Shown: positions 41,379 through 49,287 of the stretch, one piece after another | Layout of the letters: the number at the start of each line of letters is the position of its first letter | Numbering within the stretch: position 1 is the first letter of the stretch | Origin: VRUE01 sp963695835 | Lineage (GTDB): Bacteria > Actinomycetota > Thermoleophilia > Solirubrobacterales > 70-9 | Reading direction: 5' to 3' | Assembly: GCA_963695835.1 (NCBI GenBank) | Contig: CAVOHR010000002.1 | Coordinates: 496,001-560,000 of the forward strand | DNA length: 64,000 nucleotides | Program-made: the position numbers and the translations under genes | The notes under the pieces: model-generated | What the model saw: the letters and a program-made list of their open reading frames with translations, nothing else | Told to the model about the DNA's origin: nothing | Databases searched by the model: none

Positions 41379-41401
41379 TCGAGCGGCATCCTAACCGCTC
41401 C

Positions 41402-43261
41402 TCACTCGACCGTCACGGTCTTGGCCAGGTTGCGGGGCTGGTCGACGTTGAGGCCGCGGGCGCGGGCGATGTCGTAGGCGAGCAGCTGGAGCGGCAGGAT
41501 CGCCAGGATCGGCTGCAGGATCCAGTCGCTGCGCGGCACCTCGATCACGTCGTCGACGACCTCGCCGACCCGCCCGGATCCCTCGGTCGCGATCGCGATC
41601 GTCGCGGCCCCGCGCGCCCGCACCTCTTCGACGTTGGAGAGCACCTTGTCGAGCACCGGGCTGTCGGTCGCCACCGAGACCACCGGGGTCGACTCGTCGA
41701 GCAGGGCGATCGGGCCGTGCTTCATCTCCCCCGCCGCGTAGGCGTCGGTCGGGATGTAGGAGATCTCCTTCAGCTTCAGCGCTCCCTCGAGGCAGACCGG
41801 CAGGCCGATGTGGCGCCCCAGGTAGAGGAAGAACTGGCGCTCCGAGTAGGCGGCCGAGATCTCGCGCACCCGCTCCTCGGTGGTGGCGATCGTCCGCTCG
41901 ACCTTCGAGGGGAGCGACTTCATCTCGGCGATCAGCTCGGCGATCCGCGGCGGCTCCAGCGTCCCCCGCAGCTCCGCCAACCGCAGGCCGATCAGGTACA
42001 TCGCCGCGACCTGGGCGACGAAGGTCTTGGTCGCCGCGACGCTGATCTCCATGCCGCTGCGGGTGTAGAGGACGGCGTCGGCGTCGCGGGTCGCCTGGCT
42101 GCCCATGATGTTGGTGACCGCCAGCACCTTGGCGCCGCGCTCGCGGGCGAGGCGCATCGCCGCCAGGGTGTCGGCGGTCTCGCCCGACTGGGTGATGCCG
42201 ATCACCAGGTCCCCCTCGCCGACCACCGGATTGCGGTAGCGGTACTCGGAGGCGATGTCCATCTCGACCGGGACCCGCGCCCATTCCTCGATCGCGTAGC
42301 GGCCGACCAAGCCGGCGTGGTAGGAGGTGCCGCAGGCGACGATGACGATCCGCCGCAGCCCGCGCAGGAAGGAGTCGTCCAGCTCGACCTCCGAGAGGTC
42401 GACCCCGTCGTCGCCGGGGAGCCGGTCGGCGATCGTTTCGGCGACCGCGTCGGCCTGTTCGTGGATCTCCTTCAGCATGAAGGTCTCGTAGCCGCCCTTC
42501 TCGGCTGCGGCCTCGTCCCAGTCGATCTCCTCGGCCCGGCGGTCGACCGGGTTGCCCGCGGCGTCGGCGATCGTCACCCCGGAGCGGTCGATCGTGACGA
42601 TCTCGTCGTTCTCGATCGCCACCGCGCGCCGCGTCTCGGCGAGGAAGGCGGGAATCGCCGAGGCGAGGAAGGTCTCGCCCTCGCCGACCCCGGCGACCAG
42701 CGGGCACTCCCGGCGCGCCCCGACCAGCAGGTCGGGCTGGTCGGCGTGCATCGCGACGAAGGCGTAATGGCCGCGCAGCTCGGCGAAGGCGGCGCGAACG
42801 GCGGCGGCGAGGTCGCCGTCGTAGTGGCGGGAGATCAGGTGGGCGACGACCTCGGCGTCGGTTTCCGAGCTGAACTCCTGCCCTTCGGACTCGAGCCGCT
42901 CCCGCAGCCGGGCGTGGTTCTCGACGATCCCGTTGAGGACGATGTGGACGCGGTCGGAGCCGTCGCTGTGGGGGTGGGCGTTCTCCTCGGTCACCCGTCC
43001 GTGGGTGGCCCAGCGCGTGTGGGCGATCCCCGTCGTCGCCGGCGCGGTCGCCACCGCGACGCCGCCGCGCTCGGCCTCGTGCTCGCCCATCGCGGCGCGC
43101 AGGTTGGCCAGGTTGCCGACCGCGCGCACGCTGTCGACCTCGCCCTCCTCGATCACCGAGACCCCGGCCGAGTCATAGCCGCGGTATTCGAGCTTCTCGA
43201 GGCCGGCGACGAGGATGTCGCGGCAGGGGCGCCCCCCGACGTATCCGACGATTCCGCACAT
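41402..43261 (-). CDS. glmS: Glutamine-fructose-6-phosphate aminotransferase
   Basis: The 619-residue enzyme makes glucosamine-6-phosphate, the first step to UDP-GlcNAc. Cys2 is the glutaminase nucleophile (MCGIVGYVG), followed by LEYRGYDSAG and HTRWATHG. Two SIS domains bind the sugar: VACGTSYHAGLVGRY, ITQSGETADTLAAMR and DAYAAGEMKHGPIALLD. The C-terminus NLAKTVTVE is the typical end. Length is normal. It lies downstream of glmM, forming a short amino-sugar cluster. Confidence 0.97.
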   Translation of the reverse strand: MCGIVGYVGGRPCRDILVAGLEKLEYRGYDSAGVSVIEEGEVDSVRAVGNLANLRAAMGEHEAERGGVAVATAPATTGIAHTRWATHGRVTEENAHPHSDGSDRVHIVLNGIVENHARLRERLESEGQEFSSETDAEVVAHLISRHYDGDLAAAVRAAFAELRGHYAFVAMHADQPDLLVGARRECPLVAGVGEGETFLASAIPAFLAETRRAVAIENDEIVTIDRSGVTIADAAGNPVDRRAEEIDWDEAAAEKGGYETFMLKEIHEQADAVAETIADRLPGDDGVDLSEVELDDSFLRGLRRIVIVACGTSYHAGLVGRYAIEEWARVPVEMDIASEYRYRNPVVGEGDLVIGITQSGETADTLAAMRLARERGAKVLAVTNIMGSQATRDADAVLYTRSGMEISVAATKTFVAQVAAMYLIGLRLAELRGTLEPPRIAELIAEMKSLPSKVERTIATTEERVREISAAYSERQFFLYLGRHIGLPVCLEGALKLKEISYIPTDAYAAGEMKHGPIALLDESTPVVSVATDSPVLDKVLSNVEEVRARGAATIAIATEGSGRVGEVVDDVIEVPRSDWILQPILAILPLQLLAYDIARARGLNVDQPRNLAKTVTVE

Positions 43262-43293
43262 GGAAGGCCGCTAAGGGTAGACGGCCGGGACCG

Positions 43294-44643
43294 TCAGCCC
43301 AGCTCCCGGCGGACCAGGTCGGCAAGCCGCTTGCAGACCGCCTCGGCCTCCCCGGCCTCGGGCGCCTCGACCATCACCCGGACCAGCGGCTCGGTGCCGG
43401 AGGGGCGCAGCAGCACCCGACCGCGGCCCTCCAGGCCGGCGGCCTCGCGCTCCGCGGCGTCCCAGACCGCGGCCGCGCCGGCGATCGCCCCGCGGTCGGC
43501 GACCTCGACGTTGACCAGGGTCTGCGGCAGCTTCTCCATCGCCTCGACCTCGGCCAGGTCGCGGTCGCCCAGCTCGCGCATCGTCATCAGCGCCGCCGCG
43601 ATCCCGTCGCCGGTGGCGGCGAAGCCGGTGTCGATGATGTGGCCGGACTGCTCGCCGCCGAGCGCCCAGTCGCGCTTGCGCAGCTCGTCGAGCACGTAGC
43701 GGTCGCCGACCTTGGTCACCGCGACCTCGATCCCCGCCTCCTCCATCGCGCGGTGGAAGCCGAAGTTGCTCATCACCGTCACCGCGACGCCGCCGTGCAG
43801 CTCGCCGCGGCCGGCCATCCCCCGGGCCAGCAGGGCGATCAGCTCGTCGCCGTCGTGGCGGTGGCCGGCGCCGTCGACCGCGAGCACCCGGTCGCCGTCG
43901 CCGTCGAAGGCGAAGCCGATCGTCGCCTCGGAGGCGACGACGTGCTCGGCCAGGCCGTCGAGGTGGGTCGAGCCGCAGCCGGCGTTGATGTTGCGGCCGT
44001 CGGGCTCGGCGGCGATCGCCTCGACCCGGGCGCCGAGCCGCTCGAAGATCCCCGGCGCTGCGCGGTGGGTGGCGCCGTTGGCGCAGTCGAGGGCGACGGT
44101 GAGCCCGGAGAGGTCGAGCGGGAAGGCCGACTCGAGCGCCCGCAGGTAGTCCTCGACGCCGCCCTCGAGCTCGCGGACGCGGCCGGGTGCAGGCACCGCG
44201 GTCGAGGTTTGAGCCGCGTTGCGGCTCAAACCTCGACCGCGCTCTTCGAGCAGCGACTCGATCCGCGCCTCGGCCTCGTCGTCGAGCTTGGTCCCGGCGC
44301 CGCTGAAGAACTTGATGCCGTTGTCGCGGTAGGGGTTGTGGGAGGCGGAGACGACCGCGGCGAGGTCGAGCCCGAGGCGGCGGGCGAGGATCGCCGCGGC
44401 CGGCGTCGGCAGCACCCCACCGAGCAGCGCGTCGCCACCCGCCGCGGCGACTCCGGCGGCGAGCGCCGATTCGAGCATCGGCCCCGACTCGCGGGTGTCG
44501 CGGACGATCAGGACCTGCGGCCGCTCGGCCGGGAGCGACTCCGTCGCGGCCCGCCCCAGCGCCAGCGCCAACTCGGCGGTCAGAAACGTCCCAGCCTCTC
44601 CCCGGACCCCGTCGGTTCCGAAGAGCCTGCGCTCCGGCGTCAC
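43294..44643 (-). CDS. glmM: Phosphoglucosamine mutase
   Basis: The 449-residue enzyme isomerises glucosamine-6-P to glucosamine-1-P. FGTDGVRG opens the protein; the phospho-Ser is Ser101 in VVSASHNPYRDNGIKFF; the Mg2+ site is FDGDGDRVLAVD; and the C-terminal phosphate loop is RPSGTEPLVRVMVE. Residues about 135-149 (GLSRNAAQTSTAVPAPG) are encoded by a 43-bp perfect inverted repeat (44198-44240) and look like an in-frame insertion relative to other GlmM proteins. The start is GTG. glmS follows on the same strand 32 bp away. Confidence 0.95.
   Translation of the reverse strand: MTPERRLFGTDGVRGEAGTFLTAELALALGRAATESLPAERPQVLIVRDTRESGPMLESALAAGVAAAGGDALLGGVLPTPAAAILARRLGLDLAAVVSASHNPYRDNGIKFFSGAGTKLDDEAEARIESLLEERGRGLSRNAAQTSTAVPAPGRVRELEGGVEDYLRALESAFPLDLSGLTVALDCANGATHRAAPGIFERLGARVEAIAAEPDGRNINAGCGSTHLDGLAEHVVASEATIGFAFDGDGDRVLAVDGAGHRHDGDELIALLARGMAGRGELHGGVAVTVMSNFGFHRAMEEAGIEVAVTKVGDRYVLDELRKRDWALGGEQSGHIIDTGFAATGDGIAAALMTMRELGDRDLAEVEAMEKLPQTLVNVEVADRGAIAGAAAVWDAAEREAAGLEGRGRVLLRPSGTEPLVRVMVEAPEAGEAEAVCKRLADLVRRELG
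44198..44240. repeat. Perfect 20-bp inverted repeat inside glmM
   Basis: 44198-44217 (GCGGTCGAGGTTTGAGCCGC) and 44221-44240 (GCGGCTCAAACCTCGACCGC) are exact complements around a 3-nt loop (GTT). The reading frame stays open through it. Such a long exact palindrome is not expected in coding sequence and suggests insertion of a small palindromic element. Confidence 0.85.
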
Positions 44644-44653
44644 ACGGTCCCCG

Positions 44654-45460
44654 TCAGCGCTTGCTGAATTGCGGCCGCTTTCTGGCCTTCTTCAGTCCCG
44701 CCTTGCGGCGCTCCTTGACGCGCGCGTCGCGGGTCAGGAAGCCACGCCGCTTCAGCTCGGCGCGCAGCTCCGGGTCGACCTCGGTCAGCGCCCGGGCGAT
44801 CCCGTGCCGCACCGCCCCGGCCTGGCCGCTGACGCCGCCGCCGTGGACGCGGACGCGGACATCGACGCTGCCCTCGTAGCCGGTCGTGGCGAGCGGCTGG
44901 CAAACCACCGTCTGATGCAGCGGCCGGGGGAAGAACTCCTCCAGCGAGCGCCCGTTGACCTCGATCTTGCCGCTGCCGGGCAGCACGGTGACGCGAGCAA
45001 TCGCGTTCTTGCGTTTGCCGGTGGCGAGGAAGCGCGAGTCGCCCTCGATCTTGGCCGGAGCGCGGCTGGCCGCCTGCGGCTCCTCGTCGGCCCCGTCCAG
45101 CGCCGCCTCCCGCTGCCGCCGCTCCTCCTCCTCGGCCTCCCGCCGAGCCCGCTCCTCGGCGCTGAGCGGCCGCTCCTCCGGCTCGACCGAGATCGGCTCC
45201 AGATCGGCCCCGGGAATCACATCTTTCTTCTTCTCGGCCTGCGGCTCCTCGACGGGCTCGGGCTCGGCTTTCTCCTGCTCAGCCCGAGGCTCCTCCCGCT
45301 CGGCGGCCGGCGCGGCCGCGGGCTCCTCCGCCACCGCCTCGTCCTGCGCCTCCTGCCCAGACGCCTCGTCCGCGACAGGGCCGGCGGGCAGGGCGCCCTC
45401 GCCCTGAGGCGTGTCCTCCCGCGCCTCCGACGTCTCGTCGTTCTGCGGCTCGTCTGCCAT
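44654..45460 (-). CDS. rpsI: 30S ribosomal protein S9 with long acidic N-terminal extension
   Basis: The 268-residue product has a normal S9 domain only in its last 130 residues: FLATGKRKNAIARVTVLPGS, HGGGVSGQAGAVRHGIARAL, and the C-terminal RKAGLKKARKRPQFSKR whose final Lys-Arg reaches the P-site tRNA. About 137 residues precede it, made almost wholly of Glu, Ala, Pro, Arg and Gln with no Cys or aromatic-rich core, so probably disordered. No good internal start with a ribosome-binding site was seen at the S9 domain. The ATG at 45460 overlaps the rplM stop. Confidence 0.93.
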   Translation of the reverse strand: MADEPQNDETSEAREDTPQGEGALPAGPVADEASGQEAQDEAVAEEPAAAPAAEREEPRAEQEKAEPEPVEEPQAEKKKDVIPGADLEPISVEPEERPLSAEERARREAEEEERRQREAALDGADEEPQAASRAPAKIEGDSRFLATGKRKNAIARVTVLPGSGKIEVNGRSLEEFFPRPLHQTVVCQPLATTGYEGSVDVRVRVHGGGVSGQAGAVRHGIARALTEVDPELRAELKRRGFLTRDARVKERRKAGLKKARKRPQFSKR

Positions 45461-45891
45461 CAGGCGATCTCCATCTCTTTCGGTTTCTGCGCGGCATGCG
45501 GGTGATCCGGCCCGGCGTAGACCTTCAGCTTGGTCAGCTGCTTGCGGGCGAGGCGGTTGCGGGGAAGCATCCCCTTCACCGCCTTGCGGATCACCTCCTC
45601 GGGGCGGCGGTCGAGCATCTCGGCCAGCGTCCGCGACTTGATCCCGCCGGGGTAGCCGCTGTGGCGCCAGTAGCGCTTCTGCTCGAGCTTTTTGCCGGTG
45701 ACCTGGATCTTCTCGGCGTTGACGACGACGACGAAGTCGCCGGTGTCGACGTGCGGGGTGTACTCCGGCTTGCGCTTACCGCGCAGCGCGTCCGCGATCC
45801 GGGTCGCCAGGCGGCCCAGGGTCTTGCCCTCGGCGTCGACGACGTACCAGTCTCGCTGGCGGTCGGCGGCTGTTGCGACGTAGGTCTTCAT
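45460..45891 (-). CDS. rplM: 50S ribosomal protein L13
   Basis: The 143-residue protein is full-length L13: DWYVVDAEGKTLGRLATRIA, HVDTGDFVVVVNAEKIQVTG, YWRHSGYPGGIKSRTLAEML, and VKGMLPRNRLARKQLTKLKV with YAGPDHPHAAQKP. It binds 23S rRNA. It precedes rpsI, as in most bacteria, with a 1-bp overlap. The ATG at 45891 gives the usual MKTYVA-type start. Confidence 0.97.
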   Translation of the reverse strand: MKTYVATAADRQRDWYVVDAEGKTLGRLATRIADALRGKRKPEYTPHVDTGDFVVVVNAEKIQVTGKKLEQKRYWRHSGYPGGIKSRTLAEMLDRRPEEVIRKAVKGMLPRNRLARKQLTKLKVYAGPDHPHAAQKPKEMEIA

Positions 45892-45950
45892 CGTTGAAAA
45901 ACCGCGCGGGCGGGCCGGCGCGGGCGGCGCATCATAGCCGCCTGGCCCTC

Positions 45951-45956
45951 TATACT
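45951..45956 (+). promoter_or_regulatory. -10 box ahead of the riboswitch
   Basis: TATACT lies just upstream of the ydaO-type aptamer, so transcription would start near 45963. No clear -35 was seen. Confidence 0.5.
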
Positions 45957-45957
45957 G

Positions 45958-46108
45958 CCGCGCCGGCAATGCCGAATCCCGCCGTGCGATCGGCGGGAGT
46001 GGAGGAACCGCAGGGACTCTTGCAGGTCCCGGGGGCGAATCGGACGAACATCGTCCGTAGCGCATCTCTTTCAGCGCGAGCCCGACAGCTAACTCCGCAG
46101 GCGAACGA
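45958..46108 (+). ncRNA. ydaO/yuaA-type cyclic di-AMP riboswitch
   Basis: The leader of the M23 peptidase gene carries conserved blocks of the ydaO aptamer in order: GCCGAATCCCGCCG, GGAGTGGAGGAACCGCAGGG (split around the hairpin), GGGGGCGAATCGG, and near the end CCCGACAGCTAACTCCGCAG followed by GCG, the most diagnostic segment. In actinobacteria this class is known upstream of cell-wall hydrolases, such as NlpC/P60, Rpf and M23 genes, and normally turns them off when c-di-AMP is high. The recognition is by eye; a covariance-model search would settle it. Confidence 0.85.
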
Positions 46109-46120
46109 AAGAGAGGGCAC

Positions 46121-47098
46121 GTGGCGCGCAGCGCTTGGCTGGCTGGACCGGTCTCGGTAGTCGTATTCGCGGCGCTCCTGGCGGGCTTCGCCGCCGGCGC
46201 CTCGGCGACGACCGGCGGCGCCCCCACCCCGAGTGGCTCGCCGCCGCCGCCGCCGAGCCAGAGCGGCACTCCCGATCCGGCGCCGTCGGCCGGCACGCTC
46301 GGCATCGTCTCGGCGAAGACCTGGCCGCGCAAGTCCTTCTACTACGGAGTCCGGACCCCACGGCTGCGCTACGAAATCGGCAGCGACCAGCCGAGCAACG
46401 ACCTCCGCGTCGACGTCGTCGGCCGCGGCGGCGAAGTCGTCAAGAGCTACTACCGCAACGACATCGCCCCGGAAGCGCCCGATTCCGTCTCCTGGGACGG
46501 CACGATCGCCGGCGGGCGGGCGGCGCCCAACGGCCGCTACAGCTTCCGCATCTCGCCGCAGAGCGGCGATCCGACCGCGCAGCAGAGCCTCGACCGCTCG
46601 ATCCAGGAGGCCAAGCAGCGCGCCTCGTCTTCGACCTCGCCGGCCGGGTCCTTCAGCCTCGGCTTTGCCCTCTACGGTTACGCCTTCCCGATCCTCGGCC
46701 CGCATGACTTCGGCGGTGCCGAGGGACGCTTCGGCGCGGCTCGCTCCGGCCACACCCACGAGGGCCAGGACGTGATCGCGGAATGCGGCACGCCGCTGAT
46801 CGCCGCCCGCGGCGGCACCGTCCAGTACTCGGGCTACCAGTCGGCGGCCGGCAACTACGTCGTCATCGACGGCAAGGGCACCGGCCTCGACACGGCCTAC
46901 ATGCACCTGCTCGAACCCTCGCCGCTGCAGGAGGGCTTGACCGTGCGGACGGGAGAACCGATCGGCGTCGTCGGCCAGACCGGCGACGCCACCGCCTGCC
47001 ACCTCCACTTCGAGATCTGGACGGCGCCCGGCTGGTATGAGGGGGGAAGCCCGATCGACCCGCTGCCCTACCTGGAACGCTGGGACCGCTACTCCTGA
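46121..47098 (+). CDS. Secreted M23-family (LytM) peptidase
   Basis: The 325-residue protein has a signal peptide (about residues 1-30), a Pro/Ser linker, a FlgD-like Ig fold (APDSVSWDGTIAGGRAAPNG and YSFRIS) and a C-terminal M23 domain. The zinc ligands are visible: HTHEGQD (His and Asp) and CHLHFEIW (HxH). M23 enzymes cut peptidoglycan cross-links. GTG 46121 is preceded by GAGAGGG. The c-di-AMP riboswitch upstream implies control of wall remodelling by osmotic or envelope status. Confidence 0.92.
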   Translation: MARSAWLAGPVSVVVFAALLAGFAAGASATTGGAPTPSGSPPPPPSQSGTPDPAPSAGTLGIVSAKTWPRKSFYYGVRTPRLRYEIGSDQPSNDLRVDVVGRGGEVVKSYYRNDIAPEAPDSVSWDGTIAGGRAAPNGRYSFRISPQSGDPTAQQSLDRSIQEAKQRASSSTSPAGSFSLGFALYGYAFPILGPHDFGGAEGRFGAARSGHTHEGQDVIAECGTPLIAARGGTVQYSGYQSAAGNYVVIDGKGTGLDTAYMHLLEPSPLQEGLTVRTGEPIGVVGQTGDATACHLHFEIWTAPGWYEGGSPIDPLPYLERWDRYS

Positions 47099-47237
47099 GC
47101 GGCCCGCTCGGCGCGCTGCTTGATCCCCAGGAGCATCTTCCTCTGCATGGGGAAGTGCGGCAGCTCGAGCAACGTCCGGTAGGAAAATGAGGCGGGCTTA
47201 CTCGCGCGGTTGTCTCGTGCCGTGAAGCCACTGCGTC

Positions 47238-47684
47238 TCAGTCCGAGCAGCGCTCACAGCGGCCGCGCAGGACTACGTCGTGCTCGGTGACGTCGAAGCT
47301 GAGCTTGCCGGAGACGTCGGAGATCGCGTGCTCCAGCGAGGCGTCCTCGAAGGGCACCATGCGGCCGCAGTCGCGGCAGATCGCGTGGTGATGGTGATGG
47401 CCGCCGGGTTCGACGCGCTCGTAGCCGGCGATCCCGCGAGCGATCTCGATCCGCTGGACGAGACCCAGCTCGTCGAGCTGCTCGAGCGCCCGGTAGACGC
47501 TGGCGCGGCCCACGCCGGCGCGGCGCCTGCGCAGTTCCTCGTCGATATCCAAGGCACTCACCGCGCAGTCGTGGCGGGCAAGCGCTTCGACCACCGCGGT
47601 GCGGGCGCCGCCGCGCCGGTAGCCGGCCTCCTGCAGGGCGGCAAGTGCGTGCTCGGCCCAGACGCTGTCGGTCGCGGTGGCCAT
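47238..47684 (-). CDS. zur: Fur-family regulator, probably Zur
   Basis: The 148-residue protein has a winged helix (ALQEAGYRRGGARTAVVEAL, VGRASVYRALEQL) and the Fur dimerisation domain: a His cluster (GGHHHHHAIC) and two CxxC knuckles (CRDCGRMV and CERCSD at the very end) for structural zinc. It lies at the end of a zinc-type ABC uptake operon, and a palindrome like a Zur box precedes that operon, so a zinc-responsive repressor is inferred. Fur or Mur remain possible. A TACGAT box 8 nt before the ATG may be an internal promoter. Confidence 0.88.
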   Translation of the reverse strand: MATATDSVWAEHALAALQEAGYRRGGARTAVVEALARHDCAVSALDIDEELRRRRAGVGRASVYRALEQLDELGLVQRIEIARGIAGYERVEPGGHHHHHAICRDCGRMVPFEDASLEHAISDVSGKLSFDVTEHDVVLRGRCERCSD

Positions 47685-47685
47685 C

Positions 47686-48528
47686 TCAACCGATCGTAGC
47701 CACCGCCGGGGGCGGCTTCGCCTGTCGCCAGGCCAGCGCCCACCCGGCGGGCACCGAGAGCAGGTAGGCGGCGACCATCGCCAGCGCAACCGAGGCGCCG
47801 CCGGCGGTGCCGGCGTAGTAGGAGACGTAGAGCCCGGCCAGGCCGGCGAGGACCGCGATCGCCACCGAGAGCGCGATCATCGGCACGATCCGCTCGGTCA
47901 GGTTCCGCGCCGCCGCCGCCGGGCCGACGAAGACGGCGACGACGAGCAGGTTGCCGAGACCCTGCACCGCGACGACGATCGCGACCGCGAGCAGCGCGAT
48001 CAGCGCCGCTTCGACCCGCGCCGGCGCGGCGCCGAGCGAGCCGGCCGCGCCGCGGTCGAAGCCCACGGCGAGGAGCCGGCCGTGAAGCAGCGGCAGGCCG
48101 ACCGCCACGGCGACGGCCAGCAGCGCGGCCGCAAGCAGGTCGCCGTTGGAGGGCCCGAGGATGTCGCCGAAGAGCAGCTCCTGGATGCCGGGCGGCGACT
48201 GCGGCGAGAGCGCCAGCAGGGCCCCGAGCCCGAACATGGTCGTGACGACGACCCCGACCGCGACCTCGCGGCTGACGCCAGGAACCTGCGCGACCACGAC
48301 GATCGCCAGCCCGGCGACCACGATCGCCGGCGCGGCGCCGAGCAGGAGCGGCGCCGCCGCCAGGGAGGCGAGGACGAGGCCGGGCAGGATCGAGTGGGAG
48401 AGCGACTCGGTCGCGTAGGAGAGCCGGTAGAGGACGACCCAGCAGCCGATCGCGCCACCGGCCACCGCGAGCAGGGACATCTCGGCGATCGCCCGGCGCA
48501 TGAACTCTTCCTGGAGCGGCTCGATCAT
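47686..48528 (-). CDS. znuB: Metal ABC transporter permease (ZnuB-like)
   Basis: The 280-residue protein has about eight membrane helices and the ABC-3 family features: LSYATESLSHSILPGLVLA, ELLFGDILGPSNGD, and LLVVAVFVGPAAAARNLT. It forms one half of the channel, the other half being the permease part of the fusion protein at 49269. It lies between the ATPase gene and zur on the same strand, with spacing of 1-3 bp. Confidence 0.92.
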   Translation of the reverse strand: MIEPLQEEFMRRAIAEMSLLAVAGGAIGCWVVLYRLSYATESLSHSILPGLVLASLAAAPLLLGAAPAIVVAGLAIVVVAQVPGVSREVAVGVVVTTMFGLGALLALSPQSPPGIQELLFGDILGPSNGDLLAAALLAVAVAVGLPLLHGRLLAVGFDRGAAGSLGAAPARVEAALIALLAVAIVVAVQGLGNLLVVAVFVGPAAAARNLTERIVPMIALSVAIAVLAGLAGLYVSYYAGTAGGASVALAMVAAYLLSVPAGWALAWRQAKPPPAVATIG

Positions 48529-48531
48529 CGC

Positions 48532-49287
48532 TCAGTGGGAGTGGTCGTGATGGTGGGGCGGGAGGACGGCTCGGCGGCCGGAGCCGGGCAGCTCGACTAT
48601 GGCGCCGCCGTAGGTCGCTTCGAGCACCTCGACGTCGAGCGCCTGCCGCGGCGGGCCGGCCGCGATCTGGCGGCGATTGAGGCAGAGCACGCTGTCCCAG
48701 CGCTGCGCCTGCTCGAGGTCGTGGGTGGCGACGATCACGCCGCGGCCCTCGGCGGCGAGCGAGTCGATCAGCCCTTCGAGCCTTTCCGAGCTGGGACGGT
48801 CGAGTCCCGAGAAGGGCTCGTCGAGCAGCAGGATGCGGGCGTCCTGGACGAGGCTGCGGGCGATCAGGACGCGCTGGCGCTGGCCACCCGAGAGCCTGCC
48901 GAAGGTCTCCTCGGCGAGGCCGTCGAGGCCGACCTGCCGCAGCGACTCGACCGCGATCTCACGGTCGCGGCGACTGGGCCGGCGCCACCAGGGAAGCCTC
49001 GAGAGGGCCCCCATCGCGGCCACGTCGAGCGCCGAGACGGGGTAGTCGAGCTGCGAGCGCTCGGTCTGCGGCACGGTCGCGCAGCGGGCGCCCACGCGCA
49101 GCGCGCCCGCCAGCGGCGGCAGCTCGCCGAGCAGCGCCCGCAGCAGGGTCGTCTTGCCGCCGCCGTTGGGGCCCAGCAGGGCCATCGTCTCGCCTGCGCG
49201 CAGGCTGAAGGAGACGCCGGAGATCGCCGCCTCGCCGTCGTAGCCGACGGCGAGGCCGGACGCCTCGATCAGGGGCTCGGCCGGCAT
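48532..49287 (-). CDS. znuC: Metal ABC transporter ATP-binding protein (ZnuC-like)
   Basis: The 251-residue ATPase has Walker A LLGPNGGGKTTLLRAL, signature RLSGGQRQRVLIARSL, Walker B ILLLDEPFSGLD and H-loop VATHDLEQAQ. It ends with a His-rich tail (PPHHHDHSH) that could bind metal. Its start overlaps the end of the upstream fusion gene by 19 bp. It energises the zinc or manganese uptake system together with the permeases. Confidence 0.94.
   Translation of the reverse strand: MPAEPLIEASGLAVGYDGEAAISGVSFSLRAGETMALLGPNGGGKTTLLRALLGELPPLAGALRVGARCATVPQTERSQLDYPVSALDVAAMGALSRLPWWRRPSRRDREIAVESLRQVGLDGLAEETFGRLSGGQRQRVLIARSLVQDARILLLDEPFSGLDRPSSERLEGLIDSLAAEGRGVIVATHDLEQAQRWDSVLCLNRRQIAAGPPRQALDVEVLEATYGGAIVELPGSGRRAVLPPHHHDHSH

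Noticed and set aside
47089..47237. A minus-strand frame ending FPMQRKMLLGIKQRAERAAQ
   Set aside because: The tail looks protein-like, but no start with a ribosome-binding site was found, it overlaps the ends of the M23 and zur genes, and no homologue could be named. The stretch 47099-47237 is otherwise empty.
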